NCBI GenBank assembly: GCA_907165135.1
Contig: OU015567.1
Location: 13,645,001-13,709,000 of the forward strand
Origin: Oikopleura dioica
Lineage: Eukaryota; Chordata; Appendicularia; Copelata; Oikopleuridae
Direction: 5' to 3'
DNA length: 64,000 nucleotides
In this document: piece by piece, positions 49,025-62,490 of the stretch
Layout: every line of letters starts with the position of its first letter
Position numbering within the stretch: the stretch's first letter is position 1
Notes under the pieces: generated by a model
The model's database searches: none
What the model was told of the DNA's origin: nothing
Seen by the model: the letters and a program-made list of their open reading frames with translations, nothing else
Translations under genes and position numbers: made by a program

Positions 49025-49138
49025 AGAAAGCGCGCGGAAAATCGCATCATTCGATTTTTTCTTCAAACGAGGGAAAACCGAACAGTTTTCTTCTGACTTT
49101 TTCGTCGAGTAATTATTTCAACGCAACTTTGACGCATC

Positions 49139-51352
<2,214 letters not shown>

Positions 51353-51670
51353 GAGCAGTTCTGAAAAAGTTCCTTCCAGTTCACTGCCATTCACTGTCAC
51401 TTTCACTGTACATTTTTAATATTTTTTATATCGTAAATAAAAAAACAACCTCAATCAATATTAGAATCAACGAATGCGTCTCTTTTTCTTCAGCCAATTA
51501 TCTCGTAGGTGCAGAAAAATTTAGGCTTTGATCAAAAATTTAATTTAGAATTTTATTACACACAAAATACAGCAGAAAGTCAAGATAAAATTTTTGAATC
51601 GCCAAAGATAATGGCGTCAAGTCGAGATTACAGCAAATAAAGGAATAAAATATTTAAGATTTTCATCAAA
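51353..51670. other. Convergent 3' region PLK1 / Thr-tract gene
   Basis: About 320 bp, AT-rich, AATAAA-type signals (e.g. near 51436 and, on the minus strand, near 51543-51650). No gene seen. Confidence 0.4.
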
Positions 51671-52786
51671 TTAGAAGATGCTGGCAACTTCAGTTGTGTA
51701 CCAGGGAGCATTGGCTTGCTCGGCTGCCCAAGCTGCGAGCCGGGTTTCCATGTTGTCACTGGAAGATTCCTGTCCGGTGAAGAGCGATTCGGCTTTTGTT
51801 GTCGTTTCTTGACCGTAGATGGTAGCGGAGTTGTCATATCCCATCTTGTGGCAGAAGCTGCATTTGATTGATCTACTGAATCTTCCTCGTACAGCGCTTT
51901 CAAGAGTTGTTGTTGAAGCACATTGATGTCGGAGCTTGACTGATCCGACGAAGTTCTGCTTTTCTTGAGCTTGGCAGGCAGATTTTAAAGCGCAGCCTGA
52001 CCAGAATTTCAAGCTGCCGCCGATTTCTGAATCAGTTATCATTTCTGTTGAATATTTTTGTATTTTACCTTTCTCCCATCGCATTTGGCAGACCATGAGA
52101 TCGTCAATGCCGCTGTTAGAAGTATCATCACAAGTGGCAATTGTTGTGGAGGATCTGCAAGTTGCGTAATCAACGCCATCGCATACTTTGCATTTGTTGT
52201 AGTCGTTTCCTCCGGAGAGAAACCCTCTGGTTTGATCATTGGCAGCAGATGCAGCAGCGACGGCGAGGTTTTGAAGTGGTCGTCGAGATTCGTCTTCAGA
52301 GGGACCAAAGAAGAGATCGTCCATTGGTGGCTCTGTAGGCATCTCTGTTGTAGTTGGTGGTTCGGTAGTTGTTGTTGTAGTTGTTGTTGTGGTTGTTGTC
52401 GTGGTCGTTGTGGTGGAAGTTGTGGAAGTAGTTGTTGTCTTGGCGGCATTTTGAGCGGCAATGGCTGCTCGAAGGGCCTGTCGGAAAGCAGCAGTTTGGA
52501 AAACCCCGTTGACAAAGTAATCGGAGACCTTGATTCCTGGAGGAAGTTTCTTCAGTCTACCTTCGGCACCGACACCGCCGAGCGATCGGCCACCGATGAG
52601 ATCAGCTCCGTCAGTGGCAGAGTAGTCATTGAGAAGATCGAGATCTTCGGTGGAAAAGATGTCGTTTTCATCTAATCCGTAGTCGGCAAAGTCGATGGAA
52701 TTTGACTCGTCATAGTAGTCGTATCCTTCAGAGTAGTCGTACTGACCAAGGGCGACTGCAAAGATTGTGGAAGCAAAAAGTTTCAT
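51671..52786 (-). CDS. Secreted protein with poly-Thr mucin-like tract and Cys-rich C-terminus
   Basis: 371-aa frame. Signal peptide MKLFASTIFAVALG, then Tyr/Asp/Glu-rich stretch (QYDYSEGYDYYDESNSIDFA), a small helical region (FRQALRAAIAAQNAAK), a Thr run encoded by an ACA/ACC-type repeat (52364-52440) ending in EPPTTTEMPTEPP, and a Cys module: CKVCDGVDYATC, CQMRWEKG, GCALKSAC, QNFVGSVKLRHQC, CSFCHKMGY. The Thr run should be heavily O-glycosylated. The CxxC-x-C-x-C-GC-x-AC-QNF-C layout is not one I can name. A secreted structural (e.g. house or gelatinous matrix) protein is an inference. A 24-nt GTAAAA...CAACAG in-frame segment near 52044-52067 could be coding or an ultrashort intron. TATA box upstream. 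Confidence 0.75.
   Translation of the reverse strand: MKLFASTIFAVALGQYDYSEGYDYYDESNSIDFADYGLDENDIFSTEDLDLLNDYSATDGADLIGGRSLGGVGAEGRLKKLPPGIKVSDYFVNGVFQTAAFRQALRAAIAAQNAAKTTTTSTTSTTTTTTTTTTTTTTTTTEPPTTTEMPTEPPMDDLFFGPSEDESRRPLQNLAVAAASAANDQTRGFLSGGNDYNKCKVCDGVDYATCRSSTTIATCDDTSNSGIDDLMVCQMRWEKGKIQKYSTEMITDSEIGGSLKFWSGCALKSACQAQEKQNFVGSVKLRHQCASTTTLESAVRGRFSRSIKCSFCHKMGYDNSATIYGQETTTKAESLFTGQESSSDNMETRLAAWAAEQANAPWYTTEVASIF
52364..52440 (-). repeat. ACN trinucleotide repeat coding for Thr tract
   Basis: On the minus strand a run of ACA/ACC/ACG codons; likely to vary in length between individuals. Confidence 0.7.
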
Positions 52787-52878
52787 TATTTGAATTCCTT
52801 TCAGTTCACTTTAAAAAGTTGATTGTTTTATTTTATCGGTTATCGATATTCGATAAGGAAATGAATCTCAGGTACCAG

Positions 52879-52885
52879 TTTTATA
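52879..52885 (-). promoter_or_regulatory. TATA box of Thr-tract gene
   Basis: TATAAAA on the minus strand ~95 bp upstream of the ATG at 52786. Confidence 0.55.
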
Positions 52886-52886
52886 G

Positions 52887-55184
52887 CACCAGGGAATAGT
52901 GCTGAGTGGTGGCGGTTGGTGGCGCTCGTTGTGGTGTTCCACCAATTTTCTCGAGAAGGTTGCGGCGACAGGACATCACGTTGAGCGAGATGAAATGACT
53001 AAGCTAAGGATTCTGGTGTTTTCCAATGAACTTTGGAACTTATCTTTTACCAAAGCTGTGCGATTCCCGATGGGACTCCAATTCTTTGGCCTTATTTTTA
53101 AAATTGAGTTTGTGTAAGAGTTAAAAGCTAATGAGTTTGGAATAAGTTAATAAAAGAAGAATCCATTTAAATTTAAAGCCGAAGCTTCAAAAATGGGCTT
53201 ACGAATGTATTTTAATCAATTTACCATGCATGAATTCTCAGCGAGTCTTTTTGTCTGAATGCACTCAATTAGCCTAAAAGAGGCTCTATAAAGCTTTAAA
53301 ACTGATTAAACCGACGGTGTTCTACTAGAATCTGAGCTAGGAGAAAACACTGTATACGTGCGGATGTTGGAAATTATTCATTTGAACAAATGGATTTCGC
53401 CTTGTGCTCTATGCACTTTTTTCTACAGAGAAGTATCTTTAAAACATAGCAGCTAACCTGTGCACTTGACTTTATCAAATTATTTATTTTGCTAAAGTTC
53501 AATTAGTTTTAATGCTTGTGAGTTGTTGACTTGACAAAAGTTACCAAGCAGCTTCATTCTGCAGCTTTATTTCATCAAAAAAATTTTGCCAATAATGCTT
53601 ATTTTCAGAATATAACAAAGTTCAGTTCACTCAAAACTATCAAATTAGCGAACAACTTGAAAGGGCTGAGAAGATGCGGTCGATTTGCAACGTGAAGCCT
53701 AATTGAATTATCATACTCTTGAGAGTGTTCATTCGAATTCAAAATGTCACTGCAAAAAGCCACGTCTGCGGGAGCCCCTAAAAAGGGCCTAACAGTCATG
53801 GTGGTTTCTTAGTTAATTATAAATCTAGATTCTTCTTATACCGTTTCTTCTTTAGCTTACAATCTTGTTCATTCGAAAATAAAGATCTTATGATATAATA
53901 TCTTCTTATCTCTATCTTTTTTTCCAAAGACATCCCGCAAATAGCCCTCAAAGTGATTGGATTATAGTTTCAGCCAAACCGTCTTGCTGAAACTTGTTGA
54001 CCAGGCGACTTTGTTGATCCAATTTTTTAAATCTATTACTAAGCTATCCTACTTAGAACCTATCATTTCTTTGAAAACCGACCCTGAAGAGAATTCCATG
54101 TCGATCCACAGCCAATTTTAGATGCATATGCATCCTTTTATGATGCTCCATAATGCGATGGAAATTGAACCGCGTGATGTCTGTAATAAATACTGAATGT
54201 AGAATGCTTGTTGAGGATCTTTTTCAAAAAAAAAATGTCGATTTTTCATCGATAGAGATTGACTCGAATAGAAATAAACTCAATGTCTTCTGTGCTGACT
54301 ATTTGTGTCAACCTTCTTTTCAATTACTGTGTCGTTACTGTGCCCGTACCGATTTTTAGAAGATAATTGAACCGCGGGGAAAAACTGGCGCACTGGTCGA
54401 TTCTTCAGAGCACTTTTATGCAGAGGAGGGAATAGACTCTATTCAATAGAGAATTCGAACGAATTTCGGTAATGGTAAGCGTACTACGGTTACTGTCACA
54501 GAGGGGATTAAAAGGTTTTAAGCTGTTTATCGAATTGTTGTGACACAGCCACATTCGATTATAAGTTCATCAATAGAATGAACATTCTAAACAGATGTCA
54601 GTTAAGCTCTTTTATATACAGTAGATATTCAATTCATAACCGAAGCAGTAGTACCTTAACAGTAGACGCCCGCAGAGAATCTGCTCTTTTTTTTCGTCTG
54701 CTAGATGATTAAACGGATGTACCTGTCGTTTACAATATGTATTCTGAGATATCATTGATTAATTATTGAGAAAAATGACATTTTGCGTGTGATAATCGCA
54801 TATTTTCTGTACTCAATCGAATTAAACTCTGCGCTGCCAGCCACACGCTCGCGAGCGAAAAAAGCAATAAAGCTTCTTTTCTAATATTAAGTCGACACTT
54901 ATTCCTTTTACTCCTACCTTCATCGCGCAAACAGACATACACAAATAGTATAAATACATAAACCCTTATCCTTGCCTTAATATTCGCATCAGAGAGCACG
55001 AGAGCAAACTCGAAAATTTATTAATTCAAGGCTTCGACAGCCTAGAAAAATTTACTGAACCAATTCAATTTTTTGGAAACGAAGAGAGAACGAGAAACGC
55101 AATTAGACTAAACAATTGCTTAGTTGAGAGGAGATGGATAAAGGCAGATGAACGTCGCAGGAAAAGAAGAGAACAGAGTTTAGA
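52887..55184. other. Long gene-free stretch upstream of muscarinic receptor
   Basis: About 2.3 kb, the longest gene-free stretch in the window. AT-rich; only short random frames. No tRNA, snRNA or repeat was recognised. In a genome this compact, the length suggests regulatory DNA for the receptor gene. Confidence 0.5.
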
Positions 55185-57448
55185 ATGAATGGAACCGAGG
55201 TATGTTAATTAGCGCGCTTATACTGTAGGTTAAATAGAAAATGCAAGAAAATAGAACTCTTAGAAGGTCAGAGTCTTGAGGCAACCTTGATTGTCATTCG
55301 AGTTTATTCTAACTTCTGGATCGATCTTTTTTCGACTGATAAACTCAACTGGCTCTTAGAATTCCTCGCCGCGAAGTTATCAAACGAATTCTTCCACAAA
55401 CTCCAGCCCAGAATGTCAAAACCAACAGATTCCTATTTACAGCGTTTGGGAAATCGTCGGCATCGTTTCTGCTTCCACTTTGACCAGGTTTCATATTTCT
55501 CTTTTTCATAACTGAGACATGCTGTTTAGCTTATTAACTGTCGGTGCGAATACACTCGTCATCATTGCCTTTATTACAAACAAACAGTTGAGGACGATCA
55601 ACAACTACTTAATTATCAACTTGGCAGTCGCTGATTTTATTGTCGGTCTTGTTTCCATGAACTTCTATACTGCCTACATCGGTAAATTTGTTCTTTTCCA
55701 ATTTTATGTTTAATTTTTTTTTTAGTAATGCAAGGTTGGTCATTTGGGCCTCACGTTTGTGATGCTTGGTTAACGCTTGATTATGTTGCTTCCAATACTT
55801 CAGGAACTGTTCCGACTTTGATTTTCTCTATTGAGAAAGGAAAATATAAATTGAACTTTGCGCCAAGTGATGAATTTGCTGATCATCTGCATCGACCGCT
55901 ACCTGTCGGTCACGTTTCCAGTTAAATACCGCAATAAAAGAAAGGTCCTCCATGCTAAACTGGCGATGCTCTTCGCGTGGGTGGTCAGCTTCATACTCTG
56001 GGCACCATGGATTATTGGCTGGCAATACATTGTAAAGGCGAGGGATCATCAAAATTATCGGATGAGTTTATTTCGTAAATTGCGACTGTATTGATAACCC
56101 AACTTTTTTTTTCTGTTGATCCCCGGGAAGAAACGAACAGTGCCCCCGAATGACTGCTATATACAATTCATACAAGATGGCCATGGCTTACACATGTCTT
56201 AATTTCACCTAAGCCTACCCAAATTAAAACTGCATAATCCTCTGTTTTTAAGACTAAGGTTAATCAATTCTTGGTACAAGCGTAGTTCCCCTACAAAGTG
56301 TCTTTGCAGCAACTTACAATATAAAGCCATATAAAGACAATTCATGAGCGTTATCACAACACTCGCCGCATTCTATCTCCCTGCTTTTATCATGGTAATA
56401 CTTTATTACAAAGTTTACGTTGGCTTGCAAAAGAGAGCAAAGTAAGTCTCAACATTTTTATCCATAAAATTTTCATTGATAGAATGCTTGGAAACGTAAC
56501 GGATGACGAGACAAAGTTTACAATCGCCAGAAGAAGCGTAGAAGCTGTCATTAGGACGATGAGGAAAATTGTGAATGGGGAGCGCGATGGCTCGCAAGTT
56601 GTTGTTGCGAGTATCTCACATGAGGGATTGGAATCAGCGTATGTCATATTTTTTTTTTCTTTTTCAGGAAGTGGAATCGTGAAATTTTTAGAAACAACGC
56701 TAATTTGACGCAGACTGAAGACTTTTCGGGATCGAATACTCCGACTCCCGAGCAGATTCGAAGGCATTTGACCATTCAGTCTTTCAACGGGTCTGACATT
56801 TCTGAAGAGCTAATGGAAAGGCAACCGGAATCGAACGGCCATCTACTTGCGCAAAGTGCTCACAATGGGTAATTACTCCATTAGAACCGATATTCAGAAA
56901 GGGACTTCAGAATAAGATACTCCCAGTGCTCTGCTCAATTCTCCCCGAAAGCAAAATCAATTCCGAAAGCGAAGAAGCTCCATCTCAGTCTGAACAAAGA
57001 ACAAAGTTACGGTCTAAAACAACTAATTATTCCATTTCGGCCTATAAAACCAATCAGCAGCTGACCTAAAACCCGAACGACAGAATACCAAATTAACTCT
57101 GTATAAGGGCGGCGAGATTGTTATTTGCGATCATTACAGTCTTCATATTGCTGTGGTCGCCGTATAATATAATGGCATTGTATGCCTCTAAATATGGTTT
57201 TGAATCGATTCCGAACTGGGCCTGGGCTTTAGGATACTGGCTCTGCTATTTGAATTCAACATTGAATCCAGCCTGTTATGCTGCTTGTAACAAGGTGAAA
57301 GGCAGAATTGATAGAATCTTAGATAAAAAATGATTTTTAGACGTTCAAGAAAACCTTCAAGAATATCCTCACTGGACGGGGGTTTAGATCGCAAGCCCAG
57401 ATATATACGCAAAAGCCGGACAAAAGCCGCAAGAAAAACTGCTTATAG
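55185..57448 (+). CDS. chrm: Muscarinic acetylcholine receptor (class A GPCR)
   Basis: Tiny exon 1 (MNGTE, then GTATGT). Exon 2 gives an extracellular end and [16 protein letters not shown] of TM1. TM1-2: [37 protein letters not shown]3: [20 protein letters not shown] with the ligand Asp, N-S-x-V-x-N and DRY. TM4: [22 protein letters not shown]2 [15 protein letters not shown]5 [22 protein letters not shown]6 with SPYNIM (Asn of the muscarinic pocket). TM7 [20 protein letters not shown], then [10 protein letters not shown] helix 8 and a basic tail. These match animal mAChRs, including the Tyr residues of the tyrosine lid. ICL3 is moderately long. Subtype cannot be given. The intron at 55804-55867 is GA-AG. 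Convergent with SIX3/6 (132 bp). Confidence 0.88.
55804..55867 (+). other. GA-AG intron in TM3 of muscarinic receptor
   Basis: ..SNTS (TCA G) joins TG ATG AAT at 55868 to give [16 protein letters not shown], invariant in muscarinic receptors. Intron starts GAACTG and ends CCAAG (64 bp). The neighbouring GT (GTTCCG) would put TGA at the start of the next exon. Confidence 0.8.
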
Positions 57449-57580
57449 TCTATTTATGAATAAATATAATTAGTCAATTGTGAAAACTGTAAAATATGTC
57501 TTTTGAAAACCTAACTCCTAGCTCAAGAACAACAGTAAAAAATAATTTTATTCAAAAATTTACAAAACGTGCGGCATTAT

Positions 57581-58752
57581 TCAAAGATCGTCTTCTTCAA
57601 AAACCGATATTTCGAGGTCGTCTTCTTCTTCGACGGCCGGTTTTCGATCTTCATTAAGATCTTGTCTTGCCCCAATTGACTGTGCTCTATGAAAATTATC
57701 AACCTTTACTTTGGATGGAAAAAAATACCTGTGCTTTGCAGCAGCAGCTCTATCCCGTTGTCTTCTATTTTTGAACCAGTTACCCACCTGAGTTGGAGTC
57801 AACGCGGTGGCTTCCGCGAGCTCTCGTTTTCTCGAAGGATTTGGGTATGGATCCTTGAGGTAGGACTCTCGCAAGATTGTTCGAGTTCGCTCTTTGAAGC
57901 AATGAGATTTTTGTTCACCATCCCAGATTGTTGATGGAAACGGGTGTTTCTTGCGCACGCGGTATTTGTCGACTGAAATCAAGGATGAGAATTTCTGCAA
58001 AAAAAATTTTTTTGGAAGATTCGAGGTTTTCATTTTTCAGAACAAAGCTATTTTTACCTGGACCAAGAGGTCTTCCTCTCGCTGCCTCAGCTTCCCCGTA
58101 ATGTGCCTCAAGCCAAAGAGCTTGCAACTTGGCATGATGAATGTTTGAAAATCTTCTTGATTCTATAAGCGCGTAGAGCTCCCGATAGTTTCCCTAGAGA
58201 AGAAAAATCAAAAAAGTATACACAGATCTGATGCCAGAAGCAAAGCTCTAATGGAATATTTAGAGGTATCTTAGAGGTATTATTGACCTGCTTGAAGGCG
58301 ACCACAGCTCGAGCGCGGATTAGGAATTCATTCTTTGAAAGAGCGTCCAGTACGGCCGGCAAAGCCGGTAAACTCCAAAGATACTGTCCGAGTCGGTCAA
58401 TGTCCCCGCAATCTTCTAATGTCGAACAGATGTTGATCACGTGCTGGACGGCAAACTGAGAAGAACTGTTCATAACTTGTGGAATCTATGAAACTTACAT
58501 TTGGCTGAGCAGGAAAAGTAACTAAAGGGATTTGAATTCCCCTTGAAGCTGCAATAAGTGAACCAAGATTTCGAATCCGCTCGAGGTTTTGTCTCTGTAT
58601 TAATAAGTTGTTCAAGGCGATATTCGAACTCGACCTAAATTAAAAATTTCAAGCGTTGTTGATCTCTTTTAACGATAGCTTTACCCAGAGCTCTCTGAAA
58701 TCGGCGAAATAGGAATCACAGGTTGTTGTGGCAAATCTTTGAGCTGCTCCAT
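57581..58752 (-). CDS. six3/6: SIX3/6-class homeobox transcription factor
   Basis: SIX domain: [56 protein letters not shown], then [21 protein letters not shown]. Homeodomain: [93 protein letters not shown] and [22 protein letters not shown] identify the SIX3/6 subclass (anterior brain/eye), not SIX1/2 or SIX4/5. Start [20 protein letters not shown], stop TGA 57581-57583 after an acidic SVFEEDDL tail. Introns interrupt both domains. SIX3/6 proteins repress via Groucho (family knowledge). Two small predicted genes lie just upstream on the same strand. Confidence 0.92.
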
Positions 58753-58823
58753 ACTTAAAAAATTTCTAGGACCTTATTTGGCTCGTCGAAGGTGTTCTGA
58801 AAGTGAGACTCTATCAGATTGGC

Positions 58824-59139
58824 TCAGTGATAGATGAGACGAGCAAAAACAGCGCCATCGAACGGCGCCGCGTGACATATCTCCGCGAAAATCTTTCCAA
58901 TTCTTTCAGTTCTTTCAAGAATCGATTTGGGGATTTGCATTAATCCGTGTTTCCGACAGTGTGCCAAGCTTATAATTTTCTCTTTGGATTTGATTCGAAT
59001 AATGATCTCCCGCCGAGAGATGGAATTATGTTCTTGGCGGAGAGCAAGAAACATTCTTTGTAGCGCTTTTAGGATCGAAGGTTAACTCGGTGCCTTTAAG
59101 ATACAGAAGTTTTTCTTCTCGGAAGACTCTTCTGGTCAT
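58824..59139 (-). CDS. Small unrecognised protein upstream of SIX3/6
   Basis: Two exons predicted: MTRRVFREEKLLYLKGTELT, FDPKSATKN, then after a 46 nt GT-AG intron IIIRIKSKEKIISLAHCRKH, GLMQIPKSILERTERIGKIF, AEICHAAPFDGAVFARLIYH and TGA. About 90 aa, basic, no membrane segment. Not recognised. The intron size and phase match the genome's norm, which supports coding. The stop is 71 bp from the SIX3/6 ATG on the same strand, with ACTTTCAG between them. Confidence 0.4.
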
Positions 59140-59162
59140 TTTTGAAACTGACAGGGTTAGGG

Positions 59163-59487
59163 TTAGCTTTTGTATTGGAAGCCACCGACGACCAAATTGA
59201 AGGATAATGGAAACGTATTGACTATGAATTGATCTTTAGTCTTTGTCTGATTTCTGGAGTCAAGAATCTGGTCAGAAACTCATCAAGAAGCTCTTTTCGT
59301 AAAATAAATCCTTTTGGATAATTGAAGACTTGGTTATTACTTTGACACGAGTTTGGATGTTTCTGATGCTATCGGCTCTGTCAGATCGTTTCCTGTTTTC
59401 GCGCACCTGATCCTTCAAATGACACCTTCCAACTTTCCAAAACGCGCGCATCATGATTGATTGACTCTCCCCTCGCATCAAGTGCAT
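59163..59487 (-). CDS. Small unrecognised protein, second upstream of SIX3/6
   Basis: Predicted two exons: start at 59487 (MHLMRGESQSIMMRAFWKVG) or an internal Met, CHLKDQVRENRKRSDRADSI, RNIQTRVK, GT-AG intron (~65 bp), then ILDSRNQTKTKDQFIVNTFP, LSFNLVVGGFQYKS and TAA at 59163-59165. Not recognised. It ends 23 bp before the next start, with CTGTCAG in the gap, typical of operon spacing. Evidence is only splice phase and spacing. Confidence 0.3.
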
Positions 59488-60317
59488 TTTGAAGAATTAT
59501 TTTCTAGACATAAGTTTCTTAACTTGATTTAGTAAACTTGAGAAATCGTTTTGGTTTTGAGCCTTTATTTTCAGTCCTCTTGCTGGTGAAGCTTACTGTC
59601 AACTGGCGCGCTACAGTAACGCACCATTAGTGTGACCTTAATGGCGGTACGTTTCCGCCACCATGTGGCGATAATCCGCGATATTAATAAGCTTATCACG
59701 TATATGAATGTGTGTTTGTGTTGGTGGAACTGACATCAATCAGGGCTTCGTCGGATTCCTGTCCCTTCCATTTGATCAGAGCCACGAAATCAATGTCTCC
59801 TCTGATCCGCGGTTTTTGTCACTTTTTAATCCACTGAGCCACAAATGGCCCGCCCAGATTACAGTAAGACTACTCAAATATACAAACATATGAGAAAAGG
59901 TTTAGATGACTTTGAGACGTCTGTCAGCTTTTAAGGCGTCTTCCTGTTTGATATTTTTAATGGTAATAATTTATCTACAAAAGTTGAGGGATTTTATTTC
60001 CGTGATTGTCATGCAGTATAAATTATTGAAGAAAACGTATCGCCGATACGGTATCGGTCATACACGCGACTGAGGGACAGAGTAAATATCATAGACTATG
60101 ATTCATAGAGTCAAGTTGAGAAGAATCTTACTATCAAGATAGATCTAAGTAGATCTGATCTAACAGACATAACAGAATAGGGCATTAGCCATTACAGCAG
60201 GAGTCTCGGATAAGGGACTTTTTGTCTCAAAATGCCTAAAATCTGCGGCACCGTTTGTTTGCTTAGCTGCACCAATTTAAGGGACTATTTTCGTTAGTGA
60301 CAAACAGTAAAGTAAAA
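59488..60317. other. Gene-free stretch between SIX3/6 group and RING array
   Basis: About 830 bp. A GC-richer patch near 59600-59700 (GGCGGTACG..CCGCCACC) stands out; no coding frame or known RNA is recognised. Confidence 0.4.
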
Positions 60318-61075
60318 TCACAAATACAGCCTGAAGAAACGAGAACGTTTTGAGCATAATGCGCAAGTTGTTAATTGTTCGCGAAAAGCATCATCCGCCG
60401 TCGTCGGAAATCTTGTCAAACATGTATGACAAAATGCATGGCCACAGCAGAGAGTAGCGTCGAGTCGGTTCGTATAGCAAATTTTACACGTAAGCAGTTC
60501 TTCAAGATTGTATTTTTCTGCTTCCAGATGATTGACCCTTGCTTCCTGAGCAAAGTTATTGACTGTTTTGTTCTTCAAGTTCATTACCTTATTTCTGATT
60601 TTATCGTTTTGGGTTCCGATTTGCGCTTCCAGTTGATTCATCATGCTATCCATCGTGCAAATAATTTTATCTTTCTCAAAAACTTCTCGCTTCAGTGTTC
60701 TTACTTCTTGGTCTTTTTCTTCGAACGAACTGGAAGATGAAATGGTCATCGATGATGGGGCTTGCTGTAGCTCAACTGTCGTTTTTCTTGGTTTTGGAGG
60801 GAGTGGTGGTCTTATCGCCCCCTCGTTCGTTTGTTCCTCGGTGTGAGTACCCTTTTTCCTTTTTGAAAATGTACGCGATGGGGGTTTTGGTTTACGCTTT
60901 GGAGATGGTTATCATTCCTTGCTGTTTCATCGGGTTCATTTCTCTGGACAGCATCAGCTGCAGTTGCGCGAAAATTTCGAGGATTTTGAAACATCTGTTG
61001 GCGTTCTCTGAAACTTGGCAGGCGTTGGTCTATCATTTTCAAATGCTTGTTGACGAGTGGTCTCCGTTTGCCCAA
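60318..61075 (-). CDS. RING-finger protein, array copy 1
   Basis: Start MGKRRPLVNKHLKMIDQRLP (61075) or the inner MIDQRLPSFRERQQMF (61036). Pro-rich PPLPPKPRKT, coiled coil (EEKDQEVRTLKREVFEKDKI, MMNQLEAQIGTQNDKIRNKV), then C3HC4 RING: CKICYTNRLDATLCCGHAFC, HTCLTRF, CALCSKR and hydrophobic end FFRLYL, TGA at 60318-60320. The RING is complete (C-x2-C...C-x-H-x2-C-x2-C...C-x2-C), so an E3 ligase is plausible. Same architecture as the next two genes; family otherwise unrecognised. Confidence 0.75.
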
Positions 61076-61441
61076 GTCGCCTGTATTTTTCCTTTCTTAC
61101 GAATAAAGAAAGTAAAAATACAGAACTCGACTCTGGCAGCTTTGACGAAAGGGCGTTCGGGAAAGTTAGTAGTTAAACTACTAAGGGAAAAATTTTCCCT
61201 TCGCCGGTCCAATGAAAGCCCGCTCTCCGTAAAAACGACTAAGACTCACGCGTTGGAATTTGCCCGAGAAATGTCATTTTCCCTTTTACTCAACGATAAA
61301 AGAATAGTCATTTTTCGTTTTTGACGATATTTGCTCTACTCTTGAGATCCAGACTTTGAGCATTTATTTGCCGAAGGAATAGTTTATTGCCAACTAAATT
61401 CAGTGCATTTATCATATTGATGACATACATGCAAAGCAAAG
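61076..61441. other. Spacer between RING copies 1 and 2
   Basis: About 370 bp, no gene recognised; presumed promoter of copy 1. Confidence 0.35.
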
Positions 61442-62037
61442 TTACAAATACAGCCTGAAAAAAGGTGAACGTTTTGAGCATAATGGACAAGTTGTTAATT
61501 GTTCGCCAGTACGTCCTACCGTCTTCGGTAATTTCTTCAGACATCTATGACAAAATGGATGGCCACAAAGGAGAGTAGCGTTCACTTTCTTCGTATAGCA
61601 AATTTTACACGTGACCAATTCTTCAAGATCGTCTTTTTCTGCTTCCAGATGATTCATCCTTCTTTCCTGCGCAACATTACTGAGTGTTTTTTTTATTTTA
61701 GTACCTGATATTCGATTTGTCCATTTAAAATTCCGATTTCTGTCTCTATCATGCTTATAATTTTATCTTGTTCAAAGTAAAACCGCTTCAGCTTTCTTAT
61801 TTCTCTGTCTTTATTTTCCGACGTGTTTGTGATCGTCGACGATGTTGATTGCCGTCGCTCGGTAATCGTTTCTGTTGGCTTTGGAGGCAGCGGTGGCCGA
61901 ACTTCTGAATCAGAGTTCCTTCTTCTTTCAACGGGTCCACTATCCTCAACATCATCCTCTTCCGTTGGCTGCAAATTTAGTGGATTTTGAAATTTCTCGA
62001 GACGTTCTTTAAAACTCGGTAGGCGTTTGTCAATCAT
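61442..62037 (-). CDS. RING-finger protein, array copy 2
   Basis: Start MIDKRLPSFKERLEKFQNPL at 62037, then an acidic stretch, PPLPPKPTETITERRQ, coiled coil (DREIRKLKRFYFEQDKIISM, IETEIGILNGQIEYQ), an intron near 61690-61700, NHLEAEKDDLEELVTCKICY, CGHPFCHRCLKKLPK, CPLCSKRSPFFRLYL and TAA at 61442-61444. Complete C3HC4 RING. Copies 1 and 2 share start motif, linker order, coiled coil and C-terminal FFRLYL. Confidence 0.78.
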
Positions 62038-62490
62038 TTTCAGGTGCTAATTGACTGATAGTCTTATCCAGAATCCAGGATAGCTTAAAATAGGCGATTC
62101 TTTTTTAAGCAAAGAAAGGAAACATTTTTATTATCATAACACCAATTGATCATTCGATAATAAATGACGGTGATAAAAGCAATACCGTAACCAAAAGTAC
62201 TTACGAATGAAGAGAAGGCAAAAATGTAGAATTCGGCTCTGGCTGCTTTGGCTATTCTTTGTTATTGTATCTGTTTGGGTCTGTTCTGTTTTAGTTTATT
62301 TGCCGCGCGTTTTGGAGTTTATCCTGGTCAGCCAGGGGCCGCCAGAGGCACAGGAACAAAGAAAATACCTTAATAAGGATAATATAGGAAGGAATGAAAA
62401 ATGTGATAAATTTCATAGATACCCACTTTTATAAGAAAAATATTTCTTTTTTTATTCCACTTCTGTCAGCAAAAAATTGGGGAAGTAAAA
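62038..62490. other. Spacer between RING copies 2 and 3
   Basis: About 450 bp, AT-rich. A plus-strand 75-codon frame at 62207 with a hydrophobic start is probably chance; nothing else seen. Confidence 0.35.

Larger units (their letters stand above)
48065..49138. promoter_or_regulatory. Divergent promoter region, ribosomal run / PLK1
   Basis: About 1.07 kb. The RPS20-proximal third is GC-rich with CGCGCC-type motifs and an ATTGG (inverted CCAAT) near 48336. The middle is very AT-rich. The PLK1-proximal part has CCAATCAG (48990) and a TATA box (49016). No coding frame is supported. Confidence 0.6.

Noticed and set aside
59151..59166. GGGTTAGGGTTAG, resembling the TTAGGG telomere repeat
   Set aside because: Only two units, inside a gap between predicted genes; too short to be an interstitial telomere.
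62207..62434. Plus-strand 75-codon frame with a hydrophobic start
   Set aside because: Lies in a spacer between RING copies, has no splice or promoter support and no recognisable motif.
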